From Guillardia theta CCMP2712 (Eukaryota; Cryptophyceae; Pyrenomonadales; Geminigeraceae): 64,000 nt of DNA. This document shows positions 1 to 13,589 of the stretch, one piece after another (position 1 is the first letter of the stretch; every line of letters starts with the position of its first letter). The stretch is taken from assembly GCF_000315625.1 (NCBI RefSeq), contig NW_005434635.1, forward strand, positions 130,730 to 194,729, given 5' to 3'. A model generated the notes under the pieces. That model did no database searches and was not told where the DNA came from. It saw only the letters and a program-made list of their open reading frames with translations. Made by a program: the position numbers and the translations under genes.

Positions 1-1658
<1,658 letters not shown>

Positions 1659-1795
1659 AGACCTTGCAGCCCTTGGGTGCTCATCTTTCCGCTTGCCCGC
1701 ATGAGTTTGGATCTGTCTACCAGCACTCGCACACGTCAAGACAAGGTTCTAATAAGAATATTAGAATTGACATCGTCGCTACAAGACTTGTATGC

Positions 1796-4700
1796 TCAGC
1801 TGCTGTCGGACGAGTCCGACGAACTGTCCGGCTGAAAGACGCGACGTCGCTGCTTGGAGGAGTAGCTCTCTATGGGCGACTCCCGCTCGTCGTCGCTTCC
1901 TTCTTGCTGCATTGTGCTGTCGACAAACGTTTGCTTCTCCTCCTCCTCCTCCTCCTCCTCCTCCTCCTCCTCCGTATCAGAGATTTCCATGGACGACATG
2001 TCGGAGGAGGCTGTGCCGCCGTAGAGGATGGCTTCATCCAGAGCATACAGGATGATAGCAATGGATCCAACGGACGTGTAACTGCAGAGCAGCTCTGGCC
2101 CGAAGTCATCCTGCCTGCCCGCCCCGAGCTCGCTCACGTTCATACTCTCGTTCTCGTTCTCGTTGTCCTGTGACTCCCCGTTGTCAAAGTCCTTCTTCTC
2201 CTCGGCCTTCCAGGGTTGCGGGAGGCCGGAGAACCAGGGGCGCAGCCAGTTGCCCTTGATCGAAGTGATCAGGAGCCTGAGAACTTCGACGAGGTCATGA
2301 GGGCAACGAGCCATCTTGACCATCTGCAGCCATTCCTTCCTCATCTTCAAGAACTCTGAATCTACAGCAAGCTGCAATGACAACACGTCAGCCATGGTGA
2401 AGGCTTGAAGAAAGAATACCTCGTTCAAGGCCATCTCGATCAGCAAAAGATCTCCTTTGAGTTTACACAAGGATGCCGGCAGGTGCCGTGGGAAGTCACT
2501 TTCACTGTCGTCCGCCGGCAAGTCGATGCCAAAGTACGCTCTTGCCGCATCAATCTGCCCAAGAAAACGCAAGTTACTTTCTATGCGAGATAAGGTCACA
2601 AGGAACACAACCTCTTCTGAGCGGATGGAGCTGTAAGCTTCTTGTACAAACTCACAAGCACGATGTCCACCCTCAGGTTGCTCTTTCTCAAGGAACTTTG
2701 AGGCGTTCGAGACGATGCTTTCTATTCCAACCTTCAATGGCCGAGGAGCTCTCTTAGGTGGTTGCTTTTCCGTCACATTACTGGTCTCAACTTCCATTTT
2801 TTGGTCTCCAGTCGCCTCGGCCTTGACTTCACTCTCTTTCTTGGACATGTGACTCAAGAAATCGTGGCGATAAAGCTCCAAGTTCTCGATCAGTTCATGC
2901 TCGCGTACGCCATACGATTCCAGGGACTGAATCAAATGTTCCAACTGGTGAGGTTTGGATATTGTACACCATGCGTGCTCTGATTGGACGTCGCCGAACA
3001 GATCTTTAAATTCTTCCCGCTCGCATGAAGAAGCTGGAGGGGATTGAATCCAGATCCTTGAAAAATCACCTCCAAACACCCAGTACCGGCGATAAAACCT
3101 GTCGCACCCCAAACATTCAGACTTAGGCCTTCTATCATACAAAGTAGACTTGTACTTCTGATCCAGGGATCTCTTTTTGTTGAGATCTTCCTTCCTGATA
3201 CCTTTCTTGAACGACTCACTTTCATGGATGCTGATGAGAAACTTCAGGTTGTCATCGATGGCTGCTCTATGTACATCGTTTGGACTCGCCCTCGAGGGAT
3301 CGTCTGTTCCTCCATCACCAAAGGCATTTTTCCTCGCACCCCCAAGGAACCACTCAGAGCTGATCGTCCTTGGATTCTTGGCCATCGCAAGAGAGATCTT
3401 TGTTGGTTTGTCATACACTGCTGGGATGTTGGTTGAACCATATTCTTCTTCATACCTCTCCAATTTCCACTTCTCCCACTGCTTTGGCATATACCCATAG
3501 CCACGTCCTTGGAGCGGGAAGCAAGGTTTTCCCATCTTGCGAATCATCATATCATTTGCTACTAACTTCCACTTGTCAAACTTCTTGGACCCTCCAAAGG
3601 ACTGCATAGACCAATACAATTCGTAGACAGAAAACTCAATGGATTCGATTTTGAACTTCCTCTCTTCCGACATGTCTGGCCCCACTATCTCAGTCCATCG
3701 CTGCAAGAAAGTTTGCGCCTCTTCTTTGAAGTCGTCGAAGTTATGAGGGATTGGGATTGACTCATCTTCCTCGACTCCCTTATCATTGTCGGAGTCCCTC
3801 ATTTCCTTCTCTTCCACATCGAACACAGGCTTTCTCCCTAACGCTTTCCTCACCCCCATCATTGCCCCCCCCCGGGACCGACGACAATCACCCTTGGCAC
3901 TGTATAAATATTCCTGGGGAGGCGGAATGTTGCCGTAGATCTTCTCGTACTCCGAGAGTTGCCACTTCTCCCACTGACGCGGCATGTACGCTATACCCCT
4001 CCCCGGAAACGTGATGCATTTCCTTCCTAGCTTGCGGAGCATCATGTCATTTGCAACGATCTTCCATCTCTTGATTCGAACCGAACCTCCGAGAGATTGA
4101 ACAGACCAGTAAAACTCATGCACAAAGAATTCAACACCTTCTAGCACCAGCTTGAAGTTTGATTTGACCTTATCTCCGACGATTGTATGAAGATTAGTTG
4201 TGAAGGTCTCTGCTTCATTGGTTTCATCGCAAGTCAAATCTGCTGCAGAGCATGACCAGGGACGGTTTTCCTCTGACTTGGAGAACCCCTGCTCCAAAAA
4301 TCTCCAAGAAAGGCATTGTTCACACCTTCTCCAATATTTGATGCTTGACAAAACATCTTCGTCTTGAATCATTTCTGTGTCAGCGTGCGATGAACCTCGT
4401 TTCTCCGATCTTGATGGTGTTCTCCCTCTCCCTGCTGCTCGTCCTCTTGTACCTGTGCTTCTCCCACCCTGACCGCCACGTCCGCCACGACGTCCCCTGC
4501 CTCCCCTGCCTCCCCTGCCTCCCCTGCCTCCTCGGCCTCGACCGCGACCTGTCGATGCAGAGGAGTCCGCGCTTGCCCTCTGTGAGGCTCCAACTTTCGA
4601 TCTAGACCGAGATTCACTTGCCACTTGCCTTCCACCTCTGCCCTTTTGAGCCAGTTTCCTAGCATCGGATTCGTGTGAATCGTTGAGAGCAAAGTCAGAA

Positions 4701-6846
4701 ACGTCTACGTCATCAACGTCTTTCCCCCCTTCATCCTCATCCTCATCCTCATCCTCATCCTCCTGTCCCCATCCTTCCTGAGAAAGCCTTTCATTCATGC
4801 TCCCATTTCGATTTCCTTCATCCTCCTCGTCCGCATTGTCGTCATGGTCATCGTCAACATCATCGTCATCATCGTCATCATCGTTTTCATCGTCGCGCAT
4901 GTTCTTATCGTCATCGTCGTCGTCGTTGTCGTCGTCGTCGTCGTCGTCGTTGTCGTCGTCGTCAGCATCGTCATTTGCTCCATCCATCTGAGCAATAGGT
5001 TGGAATTGAATGTTCGATTTGACTACATTCTCTGTGGCATTTTCGGGTGTCGAGCCAAGCAACACTGCAGCTGCTGAAATGTTATTTGATTGCTGCAACT
5101 TGTCCGTATTTGGAGATTTGTTATCAACCTGCATGGGCTGTGCAGCAATGCTTGGACTTCGATTTCCATCTTGCATATCCACTCTTTCTGATTTGCTTTC
5201 ACCTCGATGCTTCTCGCGTACCGAATGATTGAATTCCTGTTTCTTGTCCATCAGAAGCATCGAATACGACTCAGCCTTTCTATCCAACAATCCTCGGATA
5301 GATGATGTTTCAAGAGCAAGATTGACATTCAAAATCAACATATCCAATCTTGCCTTCATTGGGAGATCTTCATAATAAGTCTCCGACAAATATCTACAGA
5401 ACTCAAGCAATCCCATTCGTTCGTTCAAGGAATCAAGGCAGTCAAGTTGATGCTCTTTGCAGACCATGGCTATGTATTGACGGAAAAGCTCGGGCCAGGT
5501 TAAGGCATTCAGGGGTCTACCCAAAAAGGCCTTCTTGGATGACCCCAGGTCTGTGAAAAGAGCTTCAATAAGGAATATGTGGATTCCACGAAAGATTTCG
5601 CAGCTAGGATTGCAAAGGAGTTGACAAAATTCTTCGAAGGAGATCTTTTCGTTCTTGAAGTGTTGTGAAAAGAAATTTGTGAATTCCCATACCTCAAGAG
5701 AGTCACATATCACATCAGAATTGAGTTTCACTTGGAGTGGATCGGCCTTGAGAAAGTCTGCATGCAAGTTTGCATTATCCCCATTCGGTGAGAATCCCAA
5801 CTTCTTCTGGATATGAATAAGTTCCAGATCATCTATCATCACAAGTCTGTGTTGATATTTCTCAATTGTCTTCTGCCAAATTCGTTTCTTTTTCTCATCC
5901 TGCCTGTGACGCTCCAACTCCATCTTGATTTCTTCCTTCTGCATTTCATATTCAGCTTTTTGTTTAACTCGTTCCATCCTCAACCATTCCTTGGCTTCTA
6001 CTTTTTTCCGTTCTTGGATCAATTTTTGCTTGATCATTTCCTGCTTCATCATCTCACGGCTCGAAACTTTATTCCTTTCGGTTGTCACTTCGGCGAAGGA
6101 CTCGCTTTGACGGTTCGTAACGACTGGCAGCTGATGTGACCAAAGCAAGGTTGGCAACTGGACTGGAGTGCTGCTTTTGTACTGCATGCAGGAACTTGCG
6201 CCTGGGAGTTTTTCTATCTCCTTCACAATTGTTCCTGAAGTGAGACCAAACAAAGCATGACCGTTCACACCCCTCCTCCAGGGGTACCCTCCAGACCTCA
6301 ATCTCTCCACCACCTTCTGCCACACCTCATCGGGCGACGAGCCTTGCATCTCTTCCTTCACGCCACACTGCCGGACAACAAAAGAGGGTCCTCCCTGGGG
6401 TAAAAAGCCGCCATAGCGAATCTCAAACGAGAAATGCCCGAGCTGCCGAGGGTTCTCCATACTAGGGAAGCAACGAAGACCCTTGTAGCCAATGGGGTAT
6501 ATGTGGTCGTAGTTGTGATACCCTGGAATATCCGGTAGCACAGCACCTAGTGAAAGGACAGTGAAGGCATGCGGTCCATCCAACGCCTGGAAAGGAGATC
6601 AGCGCAACATGAAGTACACAACAAAAGACTGACTTCGAATGGACACAGGATGGCTTCTTCGCTTGCAAACTTCTTGTAGACCTCAAGGGAATTCATCTCA
6701 GGGCCTTGCTCCACTTTCCTCTTCTTCTGAGTATGCTGAAGATCATCGTCTGCAGACCTGGAAAGCGCATCGCTCCCTTTCACCATCGACCCTGCGTTCT
6801 CTTCGTCGAAGTTGTCTTTCCTCATGTTGAAGAAATGATCGTCCAT
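1796..6846 (-). CDS. Large chromatin protein: FYRN/FYRC, DDT, CW finger, two ARID-like repeats, WHIM2
   Basis: Two exons (6846-6634 and 6586-1796, with a 47-nt intron) encode 1,667 residues. A possible basic nuclear signal (KKRK) lies near residue 41. FYRN/FYRC spans about 85-210 (IYPIGYKGLRCFP, LFGLTSGTIVKEIEKLPGA). A charged coiled coil covers 247-330 and a DDT/WHIM1-like helical region 362-512. A poly-Asp tract (612-690) is followed by an RG-rich segment (750-795). A CW-type zinc finger lies at about 822-865 (WRRCEQCLSWRF, later WSC and C). Two homologous ARID-like repeats are at about 870-955 and 1022-1120 (WKIVANDMM / WKLVANDMM, each ending in QWEKW). A WHIM2-like block (LGCDRFYRRYW) is near 1230. 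The C-terminus is poly-Glu, then Ser/Asp. FYR, CW and ARID suit histone-mark and DNA binding; DDT plus WHIM is typical of ISWI-partner (BAZ/ACF1) proteins. I infer a remodeller or histone-modification scaffold. No catalytic domain was seen. Confidence 0.85.
1935..1973 (+). repeat. CTC trinucleotide repeat coding for poly-Glu
   Basis: A run of about 12 CTC units near the 3' end of the chromatin-protein gene. On the minus strand it is (GAG)n and encodes an uninterrupted Glu tract before the Ser/Asp-rich C-terminus. It is a likely length-polymorphic site. Confidence 0.85.
4850..4975 (+). repeat. TCG/TCA repeat coding for poly-Asp
   Basis: Imperfect GTC/ATC-type trinucleotides that encode the Asp-rich tract of the chromatin protein on the minus strand, using both GAC and GAT. 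All frames of both strands stay open over it, producing spurious reading frames. Confidence 0.8.
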
Positions 6847-8404
6847 TGTTCAATCCGTTACACAGCCAGATATCAACTGATGTACACAAGTTAAACTCGC
6901 CGTGAAGCCTTCACAGTCAGATTGAATTCCATGCAATCCGATTTGCGCTTGTTTCAGGCCGGCCACAATGTTGGTTGGAACACCATTGGAGAGCGGCACT
7001 ACCTGCATTTGCAAGGTGAATCAGAAATCTTGGAATGCATATGAAGATTTTCATCTATAGTGCAACTCAAACACACGACTCTCATAAAGCAACAAGGGAC
7101 AGACAGCAGAAAACATCGTCAACGACAACTAATACGATCATATGTCAAGACGGTGGAATCGATATCATTCGGTAGAGGTAGGGAAGTGTTTGAAGGGATG
7201 CCCTTTGAGAAGAGAGACCATTGAAGTCCAAGTTGCAAGAATGATGAATGAAAACCAGAAGAGAACAAGCAGCAAGCAAGGCATGCGATGCTAACCCCGT
7301 TGGCTCACGAAGCTACAATTCGCGGTTTACGAATGTCTCTAATGGCTGAGCGTGTAACAAACCACCAAACTACACGTTCACTTTGGTTCACACCAAAGAT
7401 CTGCACACCGAGCACATCTCAACGCAAACCAAACCAAACCAAAACTGGATTCCGTGGGAAAAGTTGGTTTCATGCTAGAAACGTGGCATCATCCAGTACG
7501 AAAACGACACTAGAGCTGATGGGAGTGAAGGAGGAGGGTGGAAATTGGGGATGGAGAGGCACGGAAAGGAGGGAGGAGGAGGTGGAGGAGGAGGAGGAGG
7601 GAGGAAGAGCAAGTGACAGCTGCCAAGACAACAACCCGCGAGGAAATCAACGCGGGAAACCTTGTCTTCAATCCGCGGGAATTAATGTTACCGAATCCTC
7701 AAATATCAAGACAATGCTTGAATACGTGGTCCTAAATATACCTGCTAAATTTCTATAACAAACGAATAATTTGAAAAGTTTTGCTCAACAAAAGAGATGT
7801 GTCTTGAGAGGTAGAACCCCGGATGAAAAGAAATCGTTTGTCGGTAACGGAATCATAACTGTGCATGAGAGATAAAAAGAATGAACAAGAGCAATAAAGA
7901 CAATCTTACCATCAAATGAGAAACGGGTGAGGGATAGAGGGAGCGATGGAGATGGGGAAAGAATCGGAGGATGAGACAAGAATGGGCGAAGAAATGAGTT
8001 GACAAGAGACAGTTGAGGGCTAGGAGGAGACCTCCGGGGGTAGTAAGGATAGATGTCGGATTTTACATGAAAATGGCTGACACAAGAGCACTAGAAAAGC
8101 TGAAACATGTTTCTCTCTCCTGACTGAAACATCTTCTATGTGTCTCTAAGATTTTTTTCACGTGGGCGCATGCATGGTGTGTCAATTTTTTGTTGCCAGA
8201 TCGCTAATAACCAGCCGCTTGCCGCTGGGCCCTGACAAGATGCTTGACAAGATGATCGTTTCTGGTCTAGGTTACCAATGTGAGCGGTAGTTCCTAGGAG
8301 TCTAAATTGTTTGTTTCGTCTCACATGGAGTTTCAAGATGTATTTACAAAGGATAAGTTTCGAAGGGTAATCAGCATCAACATCCTTGTATCTGGATTTA
8401 CCCA
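6847..8404. other. Intergenic stretch between two minus-strand genes
   Basis: No family could be recognised. The part next to 6846 should hold the promoter and 5' UTR of the chromatin-protein gene; the part next to 8405 should hold the 3' UTR of the secreted-protein gene. A 156-codon open frame at 7288-7758 is low-complexity and purine-rich at its end, with no homology I can name. The sequence is AT-richer than the flanking genes. Confidence 0.5.
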
Positions 8405-10442
8405 TCAGAGTTGGGGCGAGGTTCCATCCTGTTCCAGTCGCTCCTTTCGGTTCAGAAGGAGCGACGCTCCCGAATCGCCATAAGAAGATAACCAAGATCG
8501 AACCTGGTCCTTGACCGTTGGCCTTCTCTCCTTGAAGCCCCCCTCCTCCCCTGGTGTACTCGCTTGTTTGCTGGTGGCCCGAGCTTCCTTCCTTCTCTCC
8601 TGCTGCTCTCTGAGTTGTTGGAGCGCACGAGAGTCAATCCGATGCTCCAACGTCCCCTCAGAAGCTTTCCCAGAATTGAAGGAGCTCAGGTCAGCAGACA
8701 GAGCCAACTGTTGGAACCTTCCATGTCCTGAGCCCTGAGCCTTCTTCTCGGCCTGAGACCTTTGCCACAGCTGTGCAAGGCGATGTTCGACTCTGCGGTT
8801 TCTCTGCTTCAGATCCCAAGTCTTGGAGAGCTTCTTCCACATCCGCTCATCGCGTTTCCAAGCCCAATGCTTTTGACCTTCATCCCTCGGAGTATGGAGA
8901 AGGAGAGCTCTTGTCCGAGATGGTGAGGAGCCCAACAAGCCCTGTGTCTTGCGATGTTTCAAACCAGCAAGTAGGTGAACAAGCGTCTTTGCAATCTGCT
9001 CTTCTTGGTCCTCTTGGGTCCCAACCTTAGAAGGTTCAGTGTTAGAATGTTCCGGGCCCTCATGCTCTGCCACAAAACTCTTGTGTGCTTCCCAGTCTCT
9101 GGCTCTCTCCTCTTTCGAAGGTCCTTCCCATCCCAACGAGTAATCATGCGTCCTCTCCCGAACCCATTTGTCTGTTCCACATTCAGGATTGCTGCTCCCG
9201 TCCACACAATAGTATCTGTTCAAACTTTCAATACAACAACACAGAGAGAATGCAAAGCAAGAATCAGGGAAGATGATAGTCAACGGGGCTGAAGTGAAAG
9301 ATGTGGGGTGAGAAGCGAACTTACGGATCGGAATACGGCGAGTAGACATCGACTATCGAGTGCGCAGGGTGTACCCATCTCTGGCTAACAGGCAAACTGA
9401 CTGACTCCTCAGACGTAGAGCCGGGCCCTTCTTGACGGTTCTTGCGATTTGGAAACGAAATCTTCCACCCTCGAGATCCTCGAGAAAGGATGCTATCATA
9501 CGGAACGATAATCCTCTCGACAGATCCATCCTTGGAGGTGATCACACTGACGCTGGTCCTTGACTTCTCCCCGCGGGACAACCACTTGGGCAGGGGATGA
9601 TCCAACACAGCACTCTTGGAAGAATTGTTGCTTATGATAGCCGAGGCAATGGTCTCTGCGATATGAGATATCATGCACTTCAGATCACAATCGTGTGCCC
9701 CATCCCCCGTCTCCTCATCGAAGTCCTCTGCCTCGTGCGCTGGTGTTTTGGAAGGGTTGTCGTACGAGTAGGAGCCATCGTGGTAATACCAAACATTCCT
9801 CGTGGTGTCTGTGTTGGATGGGTATCCTGGTCCCTCCTCTTGGCGTTGAAGTCGCACGTGCATTGAGGCGTCTCCGTCAGAAACATGGTCAATCCAGTTT
9901 CCGACGTGGGACCATCCGTGCCAACGTGAATCTGGGTGCACTTCGGAATTCCAGAACTTTCTCAAGAGCCTGTTTTCATCCCACTCCCTGTCACTAAACT
10001 GACTTCGCTTCAACCACTTGCGAGATTTCTTGATGTGTCGGTCCTCGTCATACAGATCCCGCTCCTGCTCATCCGGCAATGAAACCTCGTACCCGTCGGA
10101 GACTGGTCTGATCACCGCATCCCCCGGAACATCGATCTTTTCCAGCTCTCCATTCCCTGATCGCGAGACGTGCATGGACCTAGTTCCTACGTTGACCCAC
10201 CCTGCGGGGGGGTCGTCAACTCGATCGTATTCTGGCCAACCTTTGTGGTATCCTTCCTTGTCACCATCCTCACCTCCCCAGCCCTGCGAGCTTGCCTTGA
10301 GCTGAGCTCCTTCGTTCTCTCGGAGCGCAACGCTGGAAGCAGGTGATTTGACAACGATGAGGAGGAGGAGGAGGAGGCTGGTAAGGAGGAGCAGCGAGGC
10401 CGCACTTACCCCCGACGCCTTGATCGCCATCACGCCCCCCAA
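8405..10442 (-). CDS. Secreted protein of unknown function with an internal repeat
   Basis: Two exons (10442-9325 and 9215-8405) with a 109-nt intron whose splice joins a split Pro codon to YYCVDGSS. The N-terminus has a hydrophobic Leu-rich stretch (about residues 13-34) ending near SPASSVAL, consistent with a signal peptide, so the protein is probably secreted or lumenal. Two related segments can be seen: one has RSMHVSRSGNGELEKIDVPG and ends GYEVSLPDE; the later one has TSVSVITSKDGSVERIIVP and ends GWKISFPNR. Both share a basic/Gly turn, a hydrophobic-VP step and an aromatic-[VI]S-[LF]P end. Trp/His-rich motifs (WHGWSHVGNW) lie between them. The C-terminal third is Arg/Lys/Glu/Gln-rich and probably helical. 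I recognise no family. Confidence 0.75.
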
Positions 10443-10898
10443 GCTCCCGCTTTTAGAGACAGGGCTGAATGAGGGCCTAAACTTAGCGGCTATGACGCCT
10501 GCAAGCAGGCTTGGAACTGCCGGGTAGTACAGTCCGATTACGGTCGGGCCTCATCATCCGGGCAGTCTGGCCTGGCGACCGGGTGACCATCATCATGCGG
10601 GGGACTTATCGGAGTGCTGTACTCTCGAACGCACGGCCGGCAGTGTCAGGTACAGCCTGGGGATGATCATTGTGAAGTTGAGCTTTCATATTCTTAGCAA
10701 AAGAGCGATGAATGAGAGCCATCGTGTTAAAATACGACCCGGCGCGATCGGCAAGGACTCGAACTTCTGAAATGGAACGGCAAATCTAATTAGAAACGAA
10801 GCACTATTACGCCAATGATTTTCTGCGCCTTCCGTGCCCCGGCAATATCCACACGATCTGTAAGACTTGCCGACATGCAACCAGCGCAATGAACATGT
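10443..10898. other. Intergenic, moderately GC-rich
   Basis: No gene seen. The segment 10480-10660 carries short words such as CCGGGTGACC and GGTCGGGCC that resemble the GC-rich islands elsewhere in the window, but at lower density. A T-loop-like word near 10750 was tested as a tRNA and rejected. Confidence 0.4.
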
Positions 10899-11920
10899 CT
10901 AAGCACCAAAGTTCTTTGCAGTTGCAGGAGGGTTGGTCTTCACAGCGATCAACACGGACTTCATGCGAGAGATCTGAGTAAGCCAAATTAGATGAAGTGA
11001 ATGAATGTAATCAGGATGCAAACGTACCAAGTTGTTCCTCTTTGGATCCGAGCTCAAGTCCAAATAGGTACAAACCTTGTCCCATGAGTCCTTGCCTTTT
11101 CAAAAATAGCAAAATTAGCAATCCGACACGCTGACGGCACAGAAAGAAATCAAGGGTAAAACAGGCTACATACCAGCAAGACCAGCCTTCAAAGCAGCAT
11201 CACGGTTCTTCACAAATTCGAGCTCATCACTTTGATTCTTCTTCTGGTTGGAATCCATCATTGACTGCCATGGGGGTAAGAACCAAGAATATCGCGCGAT
11301 CATATAAGTCCACCTTGCGCTTGTTTTCGTGCTCATCGATCTGTTTCTTGGCATGCTCCATCTGAGCTGACTTCTTTGCAAGGGCTTCTTCCCTCCTCTT
11401 CTGAAGCTTCACTCGATTCTCTGCCTCCCAAGCCCTAAGTTTTCAATCATCAAATCCTAATCAAAATGAGATCACAGTCATACTCGAGGATTGAGTTGTC
11501 TTCATGCACAGGTGCAGGATTCGAGAACCCAGAGGACTGAGGAGCTGGAGAAGAATCGAACATGTCCATGTTGCTGCCACTGGTAGGGGCCCCAAGAAGA
11601 CCATCATCGTCCATGGCGACTGGAACAGCATTGCTGGGTTGGGCCTCTTCACCAAAATCGTCTCCAAGAAGGCCATTATCTCCTTCCGGAGCATCACCTC
11701 CTCCAAAAACATCCTCGGAAGGAGCAGCAGCTGGCTGTGACTCGTCCCCAAAACCATCGTTGGTGCCAACTAAATCTTCTCCACCGAACGCATCATCAGC
11801 TCCAAACGGATCTGCATTTTCTGCCGGTGGGGGCTGGGTGTTTTCAACTGGTCCACCGAGGGCATCCCAATCATCGTCCTGCATGGAAGTATCAAGGGAA
11901 GCATGGAGGCGAAGAGACAT
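10899..11920 (-). CDS. CLC: Clathrin light chain
   Basis: Clathrin light chain stabilises the heavy-chain triskelion on coated vesicles. The N-terminal half is acidic and Gly/Phe-rich with repeated GDDFGEE / ADDAFGGEDL blocks. A charged helix follows (AWEAENRVKLQKRREEALA, then KKQIDEHENKRK), as in the heavy-chain binding region. The C-terminal motif SWDKVCTYLDLS ... ISRMKSVLIAVKTNPPA is a family signature. At least four short introns are read; one splices ILE to AWEAENR. The stop is at 10899-10901. The start is either 11920 (MSLRLHAS) or 11884 (MQDDDWDAL); the second looks more like other light chains, so the first 12 residues are doubtful. Confidence 0.9.
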
Positions 11921-13589
11921 TGAATGAGGAGCCTTTCCGGGAAAACACAGCAAGGAGGAATTTCTTACAGGTGTTGATTGATTTTCAAGAGAGACATGTG
12001 TACGTGAGTGTGAAACTTGGGACCCAAGGAGCCAACACACCAATTAAGAACGATAGGATCGAGGAATTCATGGGGACAGTTGAATACATCAAGGAAATTC
12101 CAGAGAAAAGATCATCAAGAAGCAAGTTTCAAGAAGAACGAATCGAAGAGAAACTGACTTACAAGCAGTGGGCCCAACTCTTCATGGCAATACATAAATG
12201 CAACCAGCAACCCAGAGAAAAAAACAGAACACGAATCATTCAATGTAATAAATCAAACTTGCAGATCCATAAATTGTGAACGAACACGACACGGGAGATG
12301 TTATGTTTAACGAACACGCATCTCTCACCATGGCGTCTGGAGCGGAGGAATCTGCCGCGTGGCGGGGGAGGAGGGTGGGTACTGAATGTTACGGGTGGGG
12401 GTGATACAAAAGTGTCTCAACACCCCCAAAGCACTATGAAATTTTGCCCAAATGACATGGTAGGGTATACATGGGGAAAGTTGTGATGGTGGGTAATACT
12501 ACAGCGTATACTTTAGGTGTTATGAAGGCTCTAGGAGATAGGAGATAGGTTCTAGTATTTTTCACCCTACCCCCGTGCACGACTGGAATGAACTGTCGAA
12601 ATGTGGGGTTCAATGGCGTTTCTCTACGCCTTCGTCGAAACTTTTCCAAAGTTGGGAAACTTTCTTGTGGGGAATGTATGAACTTCCGAAACTTTGAAAC
12701 TTCGACTGACTCACCGTCTATGAGGGCGCCGCTGACGGTCCCGGCGACCGTCGGACTCCGGCGGCCGGGCGGCCTGACTCAGACTGGCCAGTCGGAGCCT
12801 CACGGCTGAGCCTCGGAGTCACTGAGTCACGTCCGAGCGGAAGCCTGGCAGCTCGGAACTTCCGAGCCGCCCCAGTCACTGCGGCCGGGCCGGGCCGGGC
12901 TTCTCGGAACTTGTGTGACTTTGAACTGTGACGGGCCGTCCGACTCCGACGGTCTTCCAGTTCGGAAAGCGGCTGCCCGGTGACCGCACGGCACTGATCA
13001 TCGCCGTCGGATGGCCGCGGGCCGCGCCGCGCCGCGGCCGCGTCGGACTCCCGGACTGAGGACTCACTGAGTCACCGTCCGAGTCAGTGTACGGTCAGCC
13101 GCGGCCCTGGCCGGCTATGCCAAAGCCACGCAGCCTCCGGGCAGATATCAGAGTCACATCGACCTCACTGAGTTGCAACAAGACAGTTTTTGCTCAAGAC
13201 CGAGTTTAATGCACACAAAACCAGAATTGAGGAGCACATGAGACTCGGATAGACTGTATGCTAGAATCATCCGTGAAACCGAAGCATCCCGGACATGAGA
13301 CAGAGAGGACCTTAGCAAGCCGGCGGCTAGGAACCTCGAATGCCATTCGAAGTTCCCCTCTTCGTCCCACACGCCGCCGCTACATGGCCGCCTTGAAAAC
13401 ACGTAAGTCGTCTTGGTTTACAGGAGAGTTTTTGTTAACTCGGCGCTATCAGACTGCGGCACGGCTGGCATACTAGCGATCCATCACCATGAACTCTGTT
13501 GCTGTCCTACTACTACTACTAGGCTAGCGGACCATAAGTTGTTTTAAAAGTAGGGACGAATCGACGAAGTAATTCATTCGGCTTCAAAA
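11921..13589. other. Intergenic, with GTACCC-type words and a GC-rich island
   Basis: No gene supported. 12400-12570 contains CTACCCC/GGGTAGGG words. 12715-13150 is a GC-rich island listed separately. 13160-13590 has only short frames. The stretch next to 11920 is presumably the promoter of the clathrin light chain gene. Confidence 0.45.
12715..13150. repeat. GC-rich island 1
   Basis: Abrupt GC-rich block built from permuted short words: GACTCCGG, GAGTCACTGAGTCAC, CGGTC, CCGGGCCGGG and gcgccgcgccgcgg. Flanks are far less GC-rich. The same vocabulary recurs in five other blocks of the window. No protein is supported in it. Confidence 0.7.

Noticed and set aside
4795..5077. Plus- and minus-strand frames over the poly-Asp region
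   Set aside because: Shadow frames of a trinucleotide repeat inside the chromatin-protein gene.
7288..7758. 156-codon plus-strand frame
   Set aside because: Low complexity, no splice context or family, and in an expected promoter region.
10740..10835. Minus-strand tRNA suggested by GTTCGAGTCC and a TTTCTAA loop
   Set aside because: The T-stem pairs poorly, the anticodon stem does not pair and no acceptor stem closes the fold.
12430..12650. Telomeric repeat remnant suggested by GGGTAGG words
   Set aside because: Words are irregular in spacing and orientation and occur in most intergenic regions, not as a tandem array.
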